Notes: generated by a model from the letters alone, not told the origin. Positions 25,879 to 34,965 are shown, counted from the stretch's first letter. The stretch: DNA of 64,000 nucleotides from Naasia sp. SYSU D00948 (GCF_017916515.1 NZ_JAFMTA010000001.1:1601127-1665126), one strand, 5' to 3'. Translations and numbers: made by a program.

Positions 25879-26685
25879 TCACGCCCGATCGATGCGGTGG
25901 CGCCCTTCTCCTCCCCTGTCGGGACCGGTGCGCTGAGCGGAACCCGACGGAGCAAGCTGCAGCGTCAGCTGACGGTTCTGCACGAGCAGCTCGGCTTCAC
26001 GGAGGACCGCCCAGAGCGCGATGAGCACACCGCAGACCTCCAGTGCCTCCTCCACGATCACCGCACCGGCGTAGAGGATCCGTCCGGCGCCGGACTGGGG
26101 CCAGCCGGTGATGGACAGGACGACCGCCTGAACGAGCTCGACTCCCACGGCTCCCGCCAGGAAGACGAGTCCGGCGACGAGCAGCCGCCGCCGCAGGGGC
26201 TCCCGCAGTCGACGGGACAGCCACAGGACGGCGGCGCCGACGAGGAGTGCGAAAGGCACTCCGAGGATCAGCCATTGGAACATGAACAGCCGCTGAGGGA
26301 TGAAGTCCTCGAATCGCTCGTGGAGGCTGGCGCTCTCGTCGATGGACATGTAGACCGCGACGGCGCTGAACGCGTAGTAGGGGGCCGCCGCTCCGCCGCT
26401 GCGGCGATGGAGGCTGCCGACAGCGCAGAAGGCGAAGGCGAGGGCCGCGAGCAGCAGGGTGGAGAACCACGACCAGAGGTTGCTCTCACCGTCGGGCGAG
26501 AGGAAGCGCCCCAGCTCGTCGAGGAAGGAGTCGGGCGGCGCCGAGAGGGCGAACTCGAGGAGGCGGACCGCCGACCCCACCGCCATGATCGCCGCGGCGA
26601 TGATCCCGAGAACCGCCACCAGAGGCCGGGCGGGTGACGCCGCTTCACCAGCGGCGCCCTCGTCGGGTCTGTTCCCTCGGGCCAT
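25879..26685 (-). CDS. Hypothetical polytopic membrane protein
   Basis: 268 residues from ATG 26685; another ATG 13 codons upstream (26724) is possible. Six or so hydrophobic segments: VAVLGIIAAAIMAVGSAVRL, STLLLAALAFAFCAVGSL, YAFSAVAVYMSIDESASLHE, LFMFQWLILGVPFALLVGAA, LLVAGLVFLAGAVGVELV and ILYAGAVIVEEALEVCGVL. Acidic/His residues at the membrane edge (DESASLHER and VIVEEALE) recur in a widespread uncharacterised membrane family. The C-terminal tail is soluble and basic. A TAGGTT -10 element lies near 26766-26771 on the minus strand. Function unknown. Confidence 0.75.
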   Translation of the reverse strand: MARGNRPDEGAAGEAASPARPLVAVLGIIAAAIMAVGSAVRLLEFALSAPPDSFLDELGRFLSPDGESNLWSWFSTLLLAALAFAFCAVGSLHRRSGGAAAPYYAFSAVAVYMSIDESASLHERFEDFIPQRLFMFQWLILGVPFALLVGAAVLWLSRRLREPLRRRLLVAGLVFLAGAVGVELVQAVVLSITGWPQSGAGRILYAGAVIVEEALEVCGVLIALWAVLREAELLVQNRQLTLQLAPSGSAQRTGPDRGGEGRHRIDRA

Positions 26686-26913
26686 GCTCGCTCGATCCCG
26701 CCGGGCTCGTTCGGGTCCGACCATCGCGCGGTCCGCGCCGGGACGACATCGGCCGCGGTGCGCACAACCTAGCCTGATGAGAGCGCACTCGGAAGAGCAG
26801 TATCGGGTCTCGGGGCCCGCCGACGCGCCGCTGCCAGAGGACGGGGACAGCCGTCTGCCACTCCGCAGCCGCTCCGGCGCAACGGCCCTCGGCTGCGCCG
26901 GATGTTGCGGGAC

Positions 26914-26919
26914 TAGGCT
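26914..26919 (+). promoter_or_regulatory. Leaderless -10 element of the AAA ATPase gene
   Basis: TAGGCT followed by 6 nt and the ATG at 26926. Confidence 0.55.
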
Positions 26920-26925
26920 CCCGGC

Positions 26926-27948
26926 ATGGCCGGCAGCCGCAACCCTCTCGACGACCTCCGCGAGACCATCGGCCACCTGGCGGATCAGCTCAAGCGGCCC
27001 GGGTTCGAGCGCATGGACGATCTCGTGGGCGATCTCTTCGGCGGCCGTCCGGGGCCTGCCCGACCGCTGTCCGAGGTCCAGGCGGAGCTCGACGCGCTGG
27101 TCGGGCTCGAAACCGTCAAGGAGCAGGTGCGGGCGCTCGTCGCGTTCCTCCAGGTCCAGGCCCGCCGCAAGGCGCACGGCCTGCCCGAGGTGGCGACCTC
27201 CCAGCACCTCGTGTTCCTCGGCAACCCGGGCACGGGCAAGACCACGGTGGCTCGGCTCCTCGCGGAGATGTACCGAGCGGTCGGGCTGCTGCAGAAGGGC
27301 CACCTGGTCGAGGTCGACCGGTCCGGGCTCGTGGGGCAGTACGTCGGCGCAACCGCACTCAAAACGGATCGGGTGATCCGCCGGGCGCTGGACGGCGTCC
27401 TGTTCATCGACGAGGCCTACGCCCTCGCACCGGAGGACAGCCGCGTCGACTTCGGGCCGGAGGCGATCGAGGTCCTGCTCAAGCGGATGGAGGATCACCG
27501 GCACCGCCTGGTGGTCATCGTGGCCGGCTACCCGCGCCTGATGGAGTCCTTCCTGCTCTCCAACCCCGGGCTGCGATCCCGGTTCGCGCGGGAGATCACC
27601 TTCCCCGACTACTCGGTGGACGAGCTGCAGTCCATCTTCGGCAGCATCGTTGCGCAGCACGAGTACACGCTCGAGCCCGGGGCGGAGCAGACGCTGCGCC
27701 GCATCCTCGCCGGCCTCCACACCGGGGAGGACTCGGGCAACGCCCGGTTCGCGCGCACGCTGTTCGAGCAGGCGCTCAACCGTCAGGCGCTGCGGCTGTC
27801 GCGTGACGAGGGCCGCAGTCTCGATGCGCTGGACCGAGACGACGTGACGACGCTGACCGCCGACGACATCGCCGAAGCCGCCCGTGCCCTGGGTGAGGGG
27901 CCGGGAACCGACCCCGAACCGTCGCGCTGGCGCCGCTGGCTCGGCTGA
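26926..27948 (+). CDS. CbxX/CfxQ-type AAA+ ATPase
   Basis: 340 residues. After a ~60-residue N-terminus the AAA+ core reads [25 protein letters not shown], Walker [34 protein letters not shown] (pore-loop region), Walker [19 protein letters not shown] (sensor 1) and [18 protein letters not shown] (Arg finger). This is the CbxX/CfxQ, SpoVK and EccA-related group, which remodel protein complexes such as inhibited Rubisco or ESX secretion substrates. No Rubisco or ESX gene is nearby, so its client is unknown. Monocistronic with its own leaderless promoter. Confidence 0.92.
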   Translation: MAGSRNPLDDLRETIGHLADQLKRPGFERMDDLVGDLFGGRPGPARPLSEVQAELDALVGLETVKEQVRALVAFLQVQARRKAHGLPEVATSQHLVFLGNPGTGKTTVARLLAEMYRAVGLLQKGHLVEVDRSGLVGQYVGATALKTDRVIRRALDGVLFIDEAYALAPEDSRVDFGPEAIEVLLKRMEDHRHRLVVIVAGYPRLMESFLLSNPGLRSRFAREITFPDYSVDELQSIFGSIVAQHEYTLEPGAEQTLRRILAGLHTGEDSGNARFARTLFEQALNRQALRLSRDEGRSLDALDRDDVTTLTADDIAEAARALGEGPGTDPEPSRWRRWLG

Positions 27949-27975
27949 CCTCCGGGCGCGCGCCGTCGCTGGGGT

Positions 27976-28401
27976 TCAGGCGAGCGTGTGGCGGCACTCG
28001 TAGAGCACAGCGTGGACGTGCCCGCCGAGCGCCACCCTGTCGAGCACGGCCTCGAGAAGCCCCGTCAGCGTGTTGAGCCATATATACCGCTCGTCGCCGG
28101 TCCGGAATCTGGCCAGGGCGAAGTGGGCTCTGGCTCCGTCCTCCGGCCGGAGGACGGAGACGCCGTCCAGCTCGGCGTAGGCGACGGCGCCGTCGTCCAT
28201 TCGCAGCACGCCACGCAGGGTGGGGATGTTCACGTTGTCGGAGCGCCGCGGCGCCAGGTTGGTCAGCTCGAACTGCGCACTCAGCCGCTCGCCGGTGACC
28301 GTGCCCGTCAACGTGCCGTAGATCTGCCCGCCTGCGCCGTAGTCCAGCAGCTCCAGGGAGCGGTAGGTCATCTCCCAGTCGCCGAGCCTGACGAGCTCCA
28401 T
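27976..28401 (-). CDS. DUF3237-like protein
   Basis: 141 residues. The pattern GAGGQIYGTLTGTVTGERLSAQFELTNLAPRRSD, then IPTLRGVLRMDDGAVAYAELDGV and TGDERYIWLNTLTGLLEAVLD resembles the DUF3237 beta-barrel family, in which an opening ligand strand with GxRxxG is followed by a YAEL(D/N)G strand and a (E/D)YxWLN motif. No catalytic residues or signal peptide are evident. Convergent with the AAA ATPase gene. Function unknown. Confidence 0.7.
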   Translation of the reverse strand: MELVRLGDWEMTYRSLELLDYGAGGQIYGTLTGTVTGERLSAQFELTNLAPRRSDNVNIPTLRGVLRMDDGAVAYAELDGVSVLRPEDGARAHFALARFRTGDERYIWLNTLTGLLEAVLDRVALGGHVHAVLYECRHTLA

Positions 28402-28579
28402 CAGCTCCTCCTCGCCCTCGCAGAACCGCCGATGCTACGGCGGGGGCGATGTGGCGCACAGGGTCCTGCGACTCCATCCGACATGCTCGCGGCCGCATGG
28501 AGTCGGCCGCGGCCTGGATCGCTGCCGCTCGCGGCCGTCTGCGAGCGGCTCTTCCGACCTGCGGCGCCGATCCGCCCTA

Positions 28580-28611
28580 TTGACTTTCGATAGGTACTGC
28601 ACGACTATCGA
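28580..28611 (+). promoter_or_regulatory. Promoter with overlapping operator
   Basis: TTGACT (28580-28585), 17-bp spacer and GACTAT (28603-28608), then 6 nt to the ATG at 28615, a leaderless layout. A perfect inverted repeat TCGATAG (28587-28593) / CTATCGA (28605-28611) spans the spacer and -10, a likely repressor site for the Xre-type protein encoded downstream. Confidence 0.7.
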
Positions 28612-28614
28612 TGC

Positions 28615-29112
28615 ATGCTGAAGCTGCATCTGCTCGTGACTCCGCTCCGGATACTGCTCGTCCTCGCGTTCGTCTTCCTGGTGGTGATGCAGGTGTTCAG
28701 TGTTCCTGGCGACATCGGGCACGATCTCCAGCAGGCGCCCGAGGCGGCGCACCTGCTCGTGCCGATGCTGGTCGTCACGGAGCTCGAGATCCTGTGCTTC
28801 CAGGTCGTGATCGTCTGCACGTGGCGACTGCTCACCATGGTCAAGCGGGACCGGATCTTCAGCGAGGCGTCCCTGGTCTGGGTGAACGTGATCGTGTGGA
28901 CGTTCGTGGCCGCCTGGCTGCTCCTGCTCGGCCTGGCGGGCTATCTGACGGCGGTCATCTACGTCACCCCGGAATTGAGGGATCCCGGGATCCCGATCGT
29001 GCTCTTCGGCATGGTGCTGCTCGGGGCGGTGTTCGTGCTGCTCGTGGCGGTCCTGCGGGCGCTGCTGCGCCAGGCCACGGCCCTGCGCACGGAGATGGAG
29101 GCGGTCATCTGA
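28615..29112 (+). CDS. DUF2975-type membrane protein
   Basis: 165 residues with four hydrophobic segments (ILLVLAFVFLVVMQVF, LVVTELEILCFQVVIVCTWRLL, VIVWTFVAAWLLLLGLAGYL, VLFGMVLLGAVFVLLVAVL) and the mid-protein motif MVKRDRIFSEASLVWVN seen in DUF2975 proteins. These are usually paired, as here, with a small Cro/Xre-type regulator just downstream. The stop overlaps the next start by one base (TGATG). A role in the membrane with its own regulation is inferred; biochemical function is unknown. Confidence 0.85.
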   Translation: MLKLHLLVTPLRILLVLAFVFLVVMQVFSVPGDIGHDLQQAPEAAHLLVPMLVVTELEILCFQVVIVCTWRLLTMVKRDRIFSEASLVWVNVIVWTFVAAWLLLLGLAGYLTAVIYVTPELRDPGIPIVLFGMVLLGAVFVLLVAVLRALLRQATALRTEMEAVI

Positions 29113-29318
29113 TGCCGATCGTGGTGCGGATCGATGTGGAGCTCGCGAAGCGCAAGATGAGCGTCGGGGAGTTCGCCGAACGGGTAGGCCTCACGCCGGC
29201 CAATGTCGCGGTGCTCAAGAACGGCCGGGCCAAGGCGGTGCGCTTCAGCACGCTGGAGGCCATGTGCCGGACGCTGAACTGCCAGCCAGGGGATCTCCTG
29301 GAGTGGGTCGAGGAGTAG
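29112..29318 (+). CDS. Small Xre/Cro-type transcriptional regulator
   Basis: 68 residues, almost entirely one HTH: VRIDVELAKRKMSVGEFAERVGLTPANVAVLKNGRAKAVRFSTLEAMCRTLNCQPGDLLEW. This is the YozG-like group of single-domain regulators that accompany DUF2975 membrane proteins. It is cotranscribed with the DUF2975 gene and may repress the shared promoter through the inverted repeat at 28587-28611. That autoregulation is an inference from position. Confidence 0.92.
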   Translation: MPIVVRIDVELAKRKMSVGEFAERVGLTPANVAVLKNGRAKAVRFSTLEAMCRTLNCQPGDLLEWVEE

Positions 29319-29366
29319 GCGCCCGCGCTGCCTCGTGCCTCAGCAAGGCGGGCGCGCATGGGACGG

Positions 29367-29380
29367 ATTGTGTAACAATC
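29367..29380 (+). promoter_or_regulatory. Leaderless -10 element within a small palindrome
   Basis: TAACAA at 29373-29378 lies 7 nt before the GTG at 29386, and the surrounding GATTGT-n3-ACAATC (29366-29380) is a short inverted repeat that could be an operator. Confidence 0.4.
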
Positions 29381-29385
29381 CTCGG

Positions 29386-30312
29386 GTGCCCCCGGTCGTC
29401 CTGGTCCTGCTCGCCGCCGTGCTCTTCGGCACGACGGGAACGGCGCAGGCTCTCGGTGCCCCGGAAGTGGATGCACTCTCGCTCGGCTCCGCCCGGATCG
29501 TCGTGGGCGGCTCCCTGCTCGCCCTCGTGGCGTATCTGACGGCCAGGCGCGCCGCACCGGTCCTCACCGTCGCGAAGCATCTGGATCGGCGGGGCTCGGC
29601 GCTCACCGTGCTCATCGGCGCTGTCGGCGTCGTCGCGTATCAGCCGGCGTTCTTCCTCGGAACCGAGCGCAACGGGGTGGCCGTCGGGACACTCGTCGCG
29701 CTCGGCTCCGCGCCGCTCCTCACCGGCGTCCTGACCTGGGGGATGGAGCGGCGCTTCCCCGGGGCGCGCTGGGGCGTCGCTACGGCAGTCGCCGTGCTGG
29801 GACTCGCCCTGCTCGGCGGTGCGGGCGGCGCGACCGGAGGCGGTGTCGACGTTCTCGGGCTCCTGAGCTCGCTCGGAGCGGGTGCGGCCTATGCGCTCTA
29901 CGCGGTCATGTCCAAGCGACTGCTGGATGCGGGGTGGCGAGGAGCCGGCACCATGGGCGCCGTGTTCGGGGCCGCCGCCGTCGTCAGCCTCGCGCTCCTC
30001 GTCGTCACGGACACGCGGTGGCTCTGGACGGCGTCCGGTGCGCTGACCACGCTCTGGCTGGGCGTCGCCACCGTCACGGTCGCGTACCTGCTGTTCGCGG
30101 CGGGACTGCGGCACGTGTCCGCCGCATCCGCGTCCACCTTAACCCTGGCGGAGCCGATCACCGCCGCTCTGCTCGGCCTCCTCATCCTGCACGAGACCCT
30201 GGCGCCGTCGTCGTGGATCGGCGTCACGGCCATCGCGGCGGGGATCCTGATCCTCGCTCTTCCGCCGCGGCGCCCGGCGGTCGTGCGCGTCGCGGAGACC
30301 CCGACCCTGTGA
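29386..30312 (+). CDS. EamA-family (DMT) transporter
   Basis: 308 residues with about ten hydrophobic segments and two EamA repeats; the second ends ASASTLTLAEPITAALLGLLILHETL, the characteristic family motif (E-P at the helix 9 start). GTG at 29386 is used because of the -10 element 7 nt upstream; 17 upstream codons look non-coding. Such transporters export amino acids or other small metabolites; the substrate is unknown. The stop overlaps the GntR gene (GTGA), so the regulator may control it. Confidence 0.92.
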   Translation: MPPVVLVLLAAVLFGTTGTAQALGAPEVDALSLGSARIVVGGSLLALVAYLTARRAAPVLTVAKHLDRRGSALTVLIGAVGVVAYQPAFFLGTERNGVAVGTLVALGSAPLLTGVLTWGMERRFPGARWGVATAVAVLGLALLGGAGGATGGGVDVLGLLSSLGAGAAYALYAVMSKRLLDAGWRGAGTMGAVFGAAAVVSLALLVVTDTRWLWTASGALTTLWLGVATVTVAYLLFAAGLRHVSAASASTLTLAEPITAALLGLLILHETLAPSSWIGVTAIAAGILILALPPRRPAVVRVAETPTL

Positions 30313-30938
30313 CCGTGCGCTCCTCCACGGCGGTCCACGCCCTCGCCGCCGCACTGCGGGAGGAGGTGCTGAGCGGGCGGCTCGCCCCCGGCCAGCCGCT
30401 GCGCGAGGAGCGCCTCGCCGCCCGGTTCGAGGTGAGCAGGCACACGGTCCGCGCGGCGCTGGCGTCGCTGGCGGCCGAGCGCCTGCTGGTGGCCGAGCCC
30501 TACCGCGGGGTGCGCGTGTCGGACTTCGACGAGGTGCAGGTGCGGGAGCTCCAGCAGCTGCGCACCGCGCTCGAATGCGAGGCGGCGCGCCTGGCCCTGG
30601 ACGCCGGCGGGCTCCCGTCCTCGGAGGTGGATCGGGCGATCGACAGGCTGGCGGAGGCCGAGAGGCGCGGCAGCGACTGGATCGACGTCGAGCGCGCCCA
30701 CGCAGCCGTGCACCAGGCGATCGTGGACGCCGCGGGGAGCCGCCGGCTCTCGGACACGTACCGGACGCTGGAGGGCGAGCTCGCTCTGCTGCTGCTGCAC
30801 ACCCGGACGGTGTTCTCCTCGCGGGACCTTGCCGAGGAGCACCGGGTGCTGCTGCGGGAGGTCGAGGCCCTCGGTCCCGAGGCGATCCGGTCCCACATCG
30901 CGGAGTCGACCACGGAGCTACTCCGCAGCAGGGCCTGA
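30309..30938 (+). CDS. GntR-family transcriptional regulator (FCD type)
   Basis: 209 residues. N-terminal winged HTH: LREEVLSGRLAPGQPLREERLAARFEVSRHTVRAALASLAAERLLVAEPYRGVRV, a textbook GntR domain. The helical C-terminal domain (VRELQQLRTALECEAARLAL ... VERAHAAVHQAIVDAAGSRRLSDTYRTLEGEL) fits the FCD/FadR subgroup that binds sugar acids or other carboxylates. Coupled to the EamA transporter gene, and 89 bp before the GH2 gene; either could be its target. Confidence 0.92.
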   Translation: MTVRSSTAVHALAAALREEVLSGRLAPGQPLREERLAARFEVSRHTVRAALASLAAERLLVAEPYRGVRVSDFDEVQVRELQQLRTALECEAARLALDAGGLPSSEVDRAIDRLAEAERRGSDWIDVERAHAAVHQAIVDAAGSRRLSDTYRTLEGELALLLLHTRTVFSSRDLAEEHRVLLREVEALGPEAIRSHIAESTTELLRSRA

Positions 30939-30990
30939 GACCGGGCGCGTCCGCCGGCGGGTCCCGCCTGTAGAAGACTGAGGAGTGGAG

Positions 30991-31012
30991 CCGCCGCCGA
31001 CCGGGGCGGCGG
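30991..31012 (+). other. Hairpin in the GH2 leader
   Basis: CCGCCGCC-n6-GGCGGCGG just before the GH2 ribosome-binding site. It could attenuate or terminate upstream transcription; no U-tract. Confidence 0.4.
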
Positions 31013-31027
31013 AAGACGGAGAATCGC

Positions 31028-33445
31028 GTGACCGTGCTGCCCTTCAACGACGGCTGGGCGTACCGCCGGCCCCTCGGTCCCTTCGCGGCCGCCGAAGCCG
31101 GCGACGTCGTCCCGGTTCCGGTGCGGCTGCCGCACGACGCGCTGCGCGACACCGAGCGCCGGCCGGACGTGCCGGGCAAGGGAGCCGGCGCCTACCACCC
31201 GCACGGGGCCTTCTCCTACCTCAAGACGTTCGCGGTGCCCGCCGAGTGGGAGGGACGGCTCGTCCGGCTCGAGCTGCAGGGGGCGTTCCGCCGCGCCCAG
31301 GTCTTCCTCAACGACGAGTTCGCGGGGAACCGGGCCGACGGATACGCGCGCTTCCTCGTCGACCTCACGCCCTTCCTGAAGTACGGGGAGGACAACGAGC
31401 TGCGGATCGAGGTTCGCTCGGGTGAGGACTCCCGCTGGTACTCGGGGACCGGCCTGCACCGTCCCGCGCTGCTCCACGTCGACGCGCCCGTGCACATCGT
31501 GCCGGACGGCGTGACGGTCAGCACCGTGCGCATCGAGGAGGACCAGGCCGTCGTCGACGTCGTCACCACGGTCGCGAACGCGGGGCTGAGCACCCGCACG
31601 GTGATCGTGAGCACGACGGCGACGGCGCCCGACGCGCGCGAGGTGGAGCGCGACGCGACCCCGTCGACGCTCGCGCCAGGTGAGACGGCGGTCGTCCGTC
31701 AGCGCCTCTACGTCGCCGACCCCCAGCTCTGGAGCCCGGACAGTCCCGCGCTGTACACGGCGAGGGTCGGCCTCGGCACGGACGAGGCCGACGACCATGT
31801 CGTCTCCTTCGGCATCCGCACCGTGACGGTCGATCCCCGCAAGGGCCTCCGCATCAACGGGGAGCCCGTTCTCCTGCGCGGCGCGTGCGTGCACCACGAC
31901 AACGGGCCGCTCGGCGCGGCAGCGATCGGACGGGCGGAGGAGCGCCGCATCGAGCTGCTCAAGCAGGCCGGCTTCAACGCGATCCGGACGGCTCACAACC
32001 CCGCATCGCCGGCCATGCTCGACGCGTGCGACCGGCTGGGCGTCCTCGTCATGGACGAGGCGTTCGACATGTGGACGCGCTTCAAGACGCCCTACGACTA
32101 CGCGGCCGACTTCCCCCAGTGGTGGGCCGCGGACCTCGCGGCGATGGTCGCCAAGGACCGGAACCACCCGAGCGTCATCATGTACTCGATCGGCAACGAG
32201 ATCATCGAGGTCGGCAGCCCGCACGGGGCGCGGTGGGCCCGCAGGATGGCCGAGCACCTCCGCGCGCTCGACCCGACACGCCTCGTCACCAACGGCATCA
32301 ACCCGTTCCTCGCGGTGATCGACGAGCTGCCCGCCATCCTCGAGGCGGCCGGCGGCGGCCTCAACGAGGCGATGGCGAGCCCCGAGGGCGCGTTCCGCGC
32401 GATCGGCTCGAGCGAGGCGGTCACGCGCCGCACCGCGGAGTCCAGTGCGGCGCTCGACGTCCTCGGACTGAACTACGCCGAATCCCGCTACGAGCAGGAC
32501 CGGGAGCTGTTCCCGCATCGCGTGATCGTCGGCTCCGAGACCTTCCCGTCCCAGATCGGCGCCCTGTGGCCCATGGTCCTCGAGAACGCCAACGTCATCG
32601 GCGACTTCACCTGGACCGGATGGGACTACCTGGGGGAGGTCGGCATCGGCGCGACCGGCTACGCCGAGGACCGCGAGGCGGTCGCCGCGCTCGAACGGGA
32701 GTACCCCTACCTCACCGCCTGGACCGGGGACTTCGACATCACCGGCTGGCGCCGTCCCGTCTCCTACTACCGGGAGATCGTGTTCGGGCTCCGGACCGAG
32801 CCCTACATCGCGGTCCTGCGGGCCGAGCACAGCGGCCACACGGTCACCATGCAGTCCCCATGGGCGTGGAGCGACTCCGTCTCCTCGTGGACCTGGCCCG
32901 GCCACGAGGGCCGGCCGATCACCGTCGAGGTCTACGCGGACGCCGACGAGGTGGCCCTGCTGCTTGACGGCCGGGAGGTGGCCCGCGGCCCCGTGGGCGA
33001 CCGGCGCCCGATGCTCGCGACGCTCCAGACGGTGTACCGGCCGGGCGAGCTGACGGCCGTCGCCTACCGGGACGGCGCCGAGGTCGGCCGCACGGCGCTG
33101 ACCACGGCGGAGGGATCGCCGCGACTCACGGCCGTCGCCGACCGCACCCGGATCCGCGACGACGACGCCGACCTCTCGTTCGTCGCGATCGAGCTGCGCG
33201 ACGCGGCGGATCGCCTCGTTCTCGGCGACGACCGGCCCGTGACCGTGGAGGTCACCGGCGCCGGTGTCCTCGCGGGGATGTGCAGCGCCAACCCGAAGAC
33301 CGAGGAGCGGTTCGACGCCTCCACCTGGCGGACCTTCGACGGGCGGGCGCTCGCCGTGGTGCGACCACGCGAGGCGGGCGAGATCCGGGTGACGGTGACG
33401 TCGCCCGGCCTCGACCCGGTCGAGCTGGCGGTGACCGTACGATGA
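31028..33445 (+). CDS. Glycoside hydrolase family 2 (beta-galactosidase-like)
   Basis: 805 residues, no signal peptide, so cytoplasmic. GTG at 31028 has a GGAGA site. The order is jelly-roll sugar-binding domain (YHPHGAFSYLKTFAVPAEWEGRLVRLELQGAF), immunoglobulin-like domain, then the TIM barrel starting at GEPVLLRGACVHHDNGPLG. The acid/base is the Glu of MYSIGNEIIEVG and the nucleophile probably the Glu of VGSETFPSQ. C-terminal beta domains follow (VEVYADADEVALLLDGREVARG). Members hydrolyse beta-galactosides, glucuronides or other terminal residues. ATGA overlap with a ThuA-like gene. Confidence 0.93.
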   Translation: MTVLPFNDGWAYRRPLGPFAAAEAGDVVPVPVRLPHDALRDTERRPDVPGKGAGAYHPHGAFSYLKTFAVPAEWEGRLVRLELQGAFRRAQVFLNDEFAGNRADGYARFLVDLTPFLKYGEDNELRIEVRSGEDSRWYSGTGLHRPALLHVDAPVHIVPDGVTVSTVRIEEDQAVVDVVTTVANAGLSTRTVIVSTTATAPDAREVERDATPSTLAPGETAVVRQRLYVADPQLWSPDSPALYTARVGLGTDEADDHVVSFGIRTVTVDPRKGLRINGEPVLLRGACVHHDNGPLGAAAIGRAEERRIELLKQAGFNAIRTAHNPASPAMLDACDRLGVLVMDEAFDMWTRFKTPYDYAADFPQWWAADLAAMVAKDRNHPSVIMYSIGNEIIEVGSPHGARWARRMAEHLRALDPTRLVTNGINPFLAVIDELPAILEAAGGGLNEAMASPEGAFRAIGSSEAVTRRTAESSAALDVLGLNYAESRYEQDRELFPHRVIVGSETFPSQIGALWPMVLENANVIGDFTWTGWDYLGEVGIGATGYAEDREAVAALEREYPYLTAWTGDFDITGWRRPVSYYREIVFGLRTEPYIAVLRAEHSGHTVTMQSPWAWSDSVSSWTWPGHEGRPITVEVYADADEVALLLDGREVARGPVGDRRPMLATLQTVYRPGELTAVAYRDGAEVGRTALTTAEGSPRLTAVADRTRIRDDDADLSFVAIELRDAADRLVLGDDRPVTVEVTGAGVLAGMCSANPKTEERFDASTWRTFDGRALAVVRPREAGEIRVTVTSPGLDPVELAVTVR

Positions 33446-34143
33446 CCGGGGAAGGGGCGCAGCCCGCCGCGGAGCGACCGCGCGCACTGCTGCTCACGGG
33501 GGTCGGGCGGTACGCCGATCCGTGGCATCCGTTCGAGCAGACCAGCGATCGGCTCCGCGAGATCCTCACCGCCGCCGGGTACGAGGTCCACGAGCCGCAG
33601 GACGTCGACGCCGCCCTCGCCGCATACACGGACGGTGCTCCACCGAGCATCGTCGTGGCGAACCTCGGGAAGCCCCGAGACGGCCTCCCCTCGCCGGCCC
33701 TCGAGGCGCGCCCGGGACTCGAGCGCCTTCTCTCGACCACGCCGATCCTCGCCGTCCACGCCGCCGCCAACAGCTTCCCGGACTCGGACCTCTGGGCGAC
33801 GACGATCGGCGCGCGCTGGGTCGACGGCCGGGCGTGGCACCCGCCGTTCGGCCGGCTCGCGGCCGTCCCGGAGTCGTCCGACGGATCCCCGCTCGGCCCG
33901 CTCCGCCCATTCGAGCTCGACGACGAGCGGTATCTCGGCCTCGACCACCACGGTCCCGTGCTCGGGCTCTACCGCCACGCCGACGAGGACGGCGTCCTCC
34001 AGCCATCGGTCTGGCTTCGGAACGCCGACGGACGGAGAGCCGCCTACGACGCGTACGGGCACGACGAGCGCGCGTACGCCTCCGACGCCCACCGCGACCT
34101 GCTGCTGCGCATCGTGCGCTGGCTCACGCGGTCATCGCACTGA
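33442..34143 (+). CDS. ThuA-like domain protein
   Basis: 233 residues, ATG at 33442 overlapping the GH2 stop. A class I glutamine amidotransferase-like fold of the ThuA group: RALLLTGVGRYADPWHPFEQTSDRL, then PSIVVANLGKP, ILAVHAAANSFPDSDLWATTIGARWVDG (the HAAANSF segment replaces the Cys elbow) and FELDDERYLGLDHHGPVLGLYRHADEDG. ThuA-like proteins recur in keto-sugar (trehalosemaltose, sucrose) utilisation gene sets. Its coupling to GH2 suggests a role in the same sugar path. The last 20 bp overlap the converging CPBP gene. Confidence 0.85.
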   Translation: MTGEGAQPAAERPRALLLTGVGRYADPWHPFEQTSDRLREILTAAGYEVHEPQDVDAALAAYTDGAPPSIVVANLGKPRDGLPSPALEARPGLERLLSTTPILAVHAAANSFPDSDLWATTIGARWVDGRAWHPPFGRLAAVPESSDGSPLGPLRPFELDDERYLGLDHHGPVLGLYRHADEDGVLQPSVWLRNADGRRAAYDAYGHDERAYASDAHRDLLLRIVRWLTRSSH

Positions 34144-34825
34144 TCACGACCAGTGGCAGGTCGACCAGGAAGTGGGCCACGACCACCACGACGAGATTCC
34201 GCCGCCACAGGTAGAGCAGCGTGAGAGCTGCGCCGAGAGGGATCACCACGCCGACGACGTGCGCGAGTGACCAGCCGGCCGCGTGGGTCAGGGTGAACGC
34301 CGCCAGCGAGACCCCGCCGGCGACCCATCTCGAGCCGGAGAGCTCGAGAAGACGCTCGATCGCGTAGCCGCGGAAGAGCACCTCCTCGGTCACCGCCGCG
34401 GTGAGGACGGCGATCAGGAGCACGAGCCAGTGGTGCCCCGTCGCCACAGAGCCGACCGTCCCCTCGCCCTGGCGTGGAAGGACGGCCGAGGCCACCGCCG
34501 CGAGCAGGGGCACGAGCAGCGACAGCGCGATCCCGAGAACGACCGCGAGAGCCAGCCACTTCAGTCCCGGGGACCGCATCCCCAGGGAGGCCCAGGGACG
34601 GCGCTCGCCGAGGCGCACGAGTGCGAGCACCGCGATGCACAGCGCCCACATGACGGCGAGGCCGACGCCCGTGGCCAGTGGAGTCGTGCCCTCGCCGAAC
34701 AGTGCCGGCCCGGCCACCAGCGCGTAGAGAGGCGGCCCGCCGAGAGCGAGGAGGAGGCCGATGATCGTGACCGCGACCGGTCGCTCCTCGACGCGGGCGT
34801 CCGCTCGATCCGTGCTCGTCGCCAC
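34124..34825 (-). CDS. CPBP intramembrane metalloprotease
   Basis: 233 residues; GTG at 34825 behind GGAAGGA; the open frame continues upstream without coding features. About six or seven membrane segments and the CPBP/Abi motifs: TEEVLFRGYAIERL (EExxxR), AAFTLTHAAGWSL (FxxxH) and VVAHFLVDLP (HxxxD/N). These type II CAAX prenyl-protease-like enzymes act inside the membrane; bacterial substrates are mostly unknown, some linked to bacteriocin immunity. It converges with and overlaps the ThuA-like gene by 20 bp. Confidence 0.9.
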   Translation of the reverse strand: MATSTDRADARVEERPVAVTIIGLLLALGGPPLYALVAGPALFGEGTTPLATGVGLAVMWALCIAVLALVRLGERRPWASLGMRSPGLKWLALAVVLGIALSLLVPLLAAVASAVLPRQGEGTVGSVATGHHWLVLLIAVLTAAVTEEVLFRGYAIERLLELSGSRWVAGGVSLAAFTLTHAAGWSLAHVVGVVIPLGAALTLLYLWRRNLVVVVVAHFLVDLPLVVISAMTA

Positions 34826-34965
34826 TCCATCGTCCTTCCGCCGGCAGCCGTCGGTACAGCGATATACGGAGAACCTGCCGGACGGCAAGCGGCACCGGAG
34901 TCTTGCGTCCTCCGAGAGCCGGGGTGGAAGGTGGGGCGGGACGGCGTCGGATCGGAGGGCGAACG

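Noticed and set aside
28615-29318. A toxin-antitoxin pair
   Set aside because: The membrane protein is a 165-residue DUF2975-type protein, and such pairs with an Xre protein are regulatory modules rather than known toxins.
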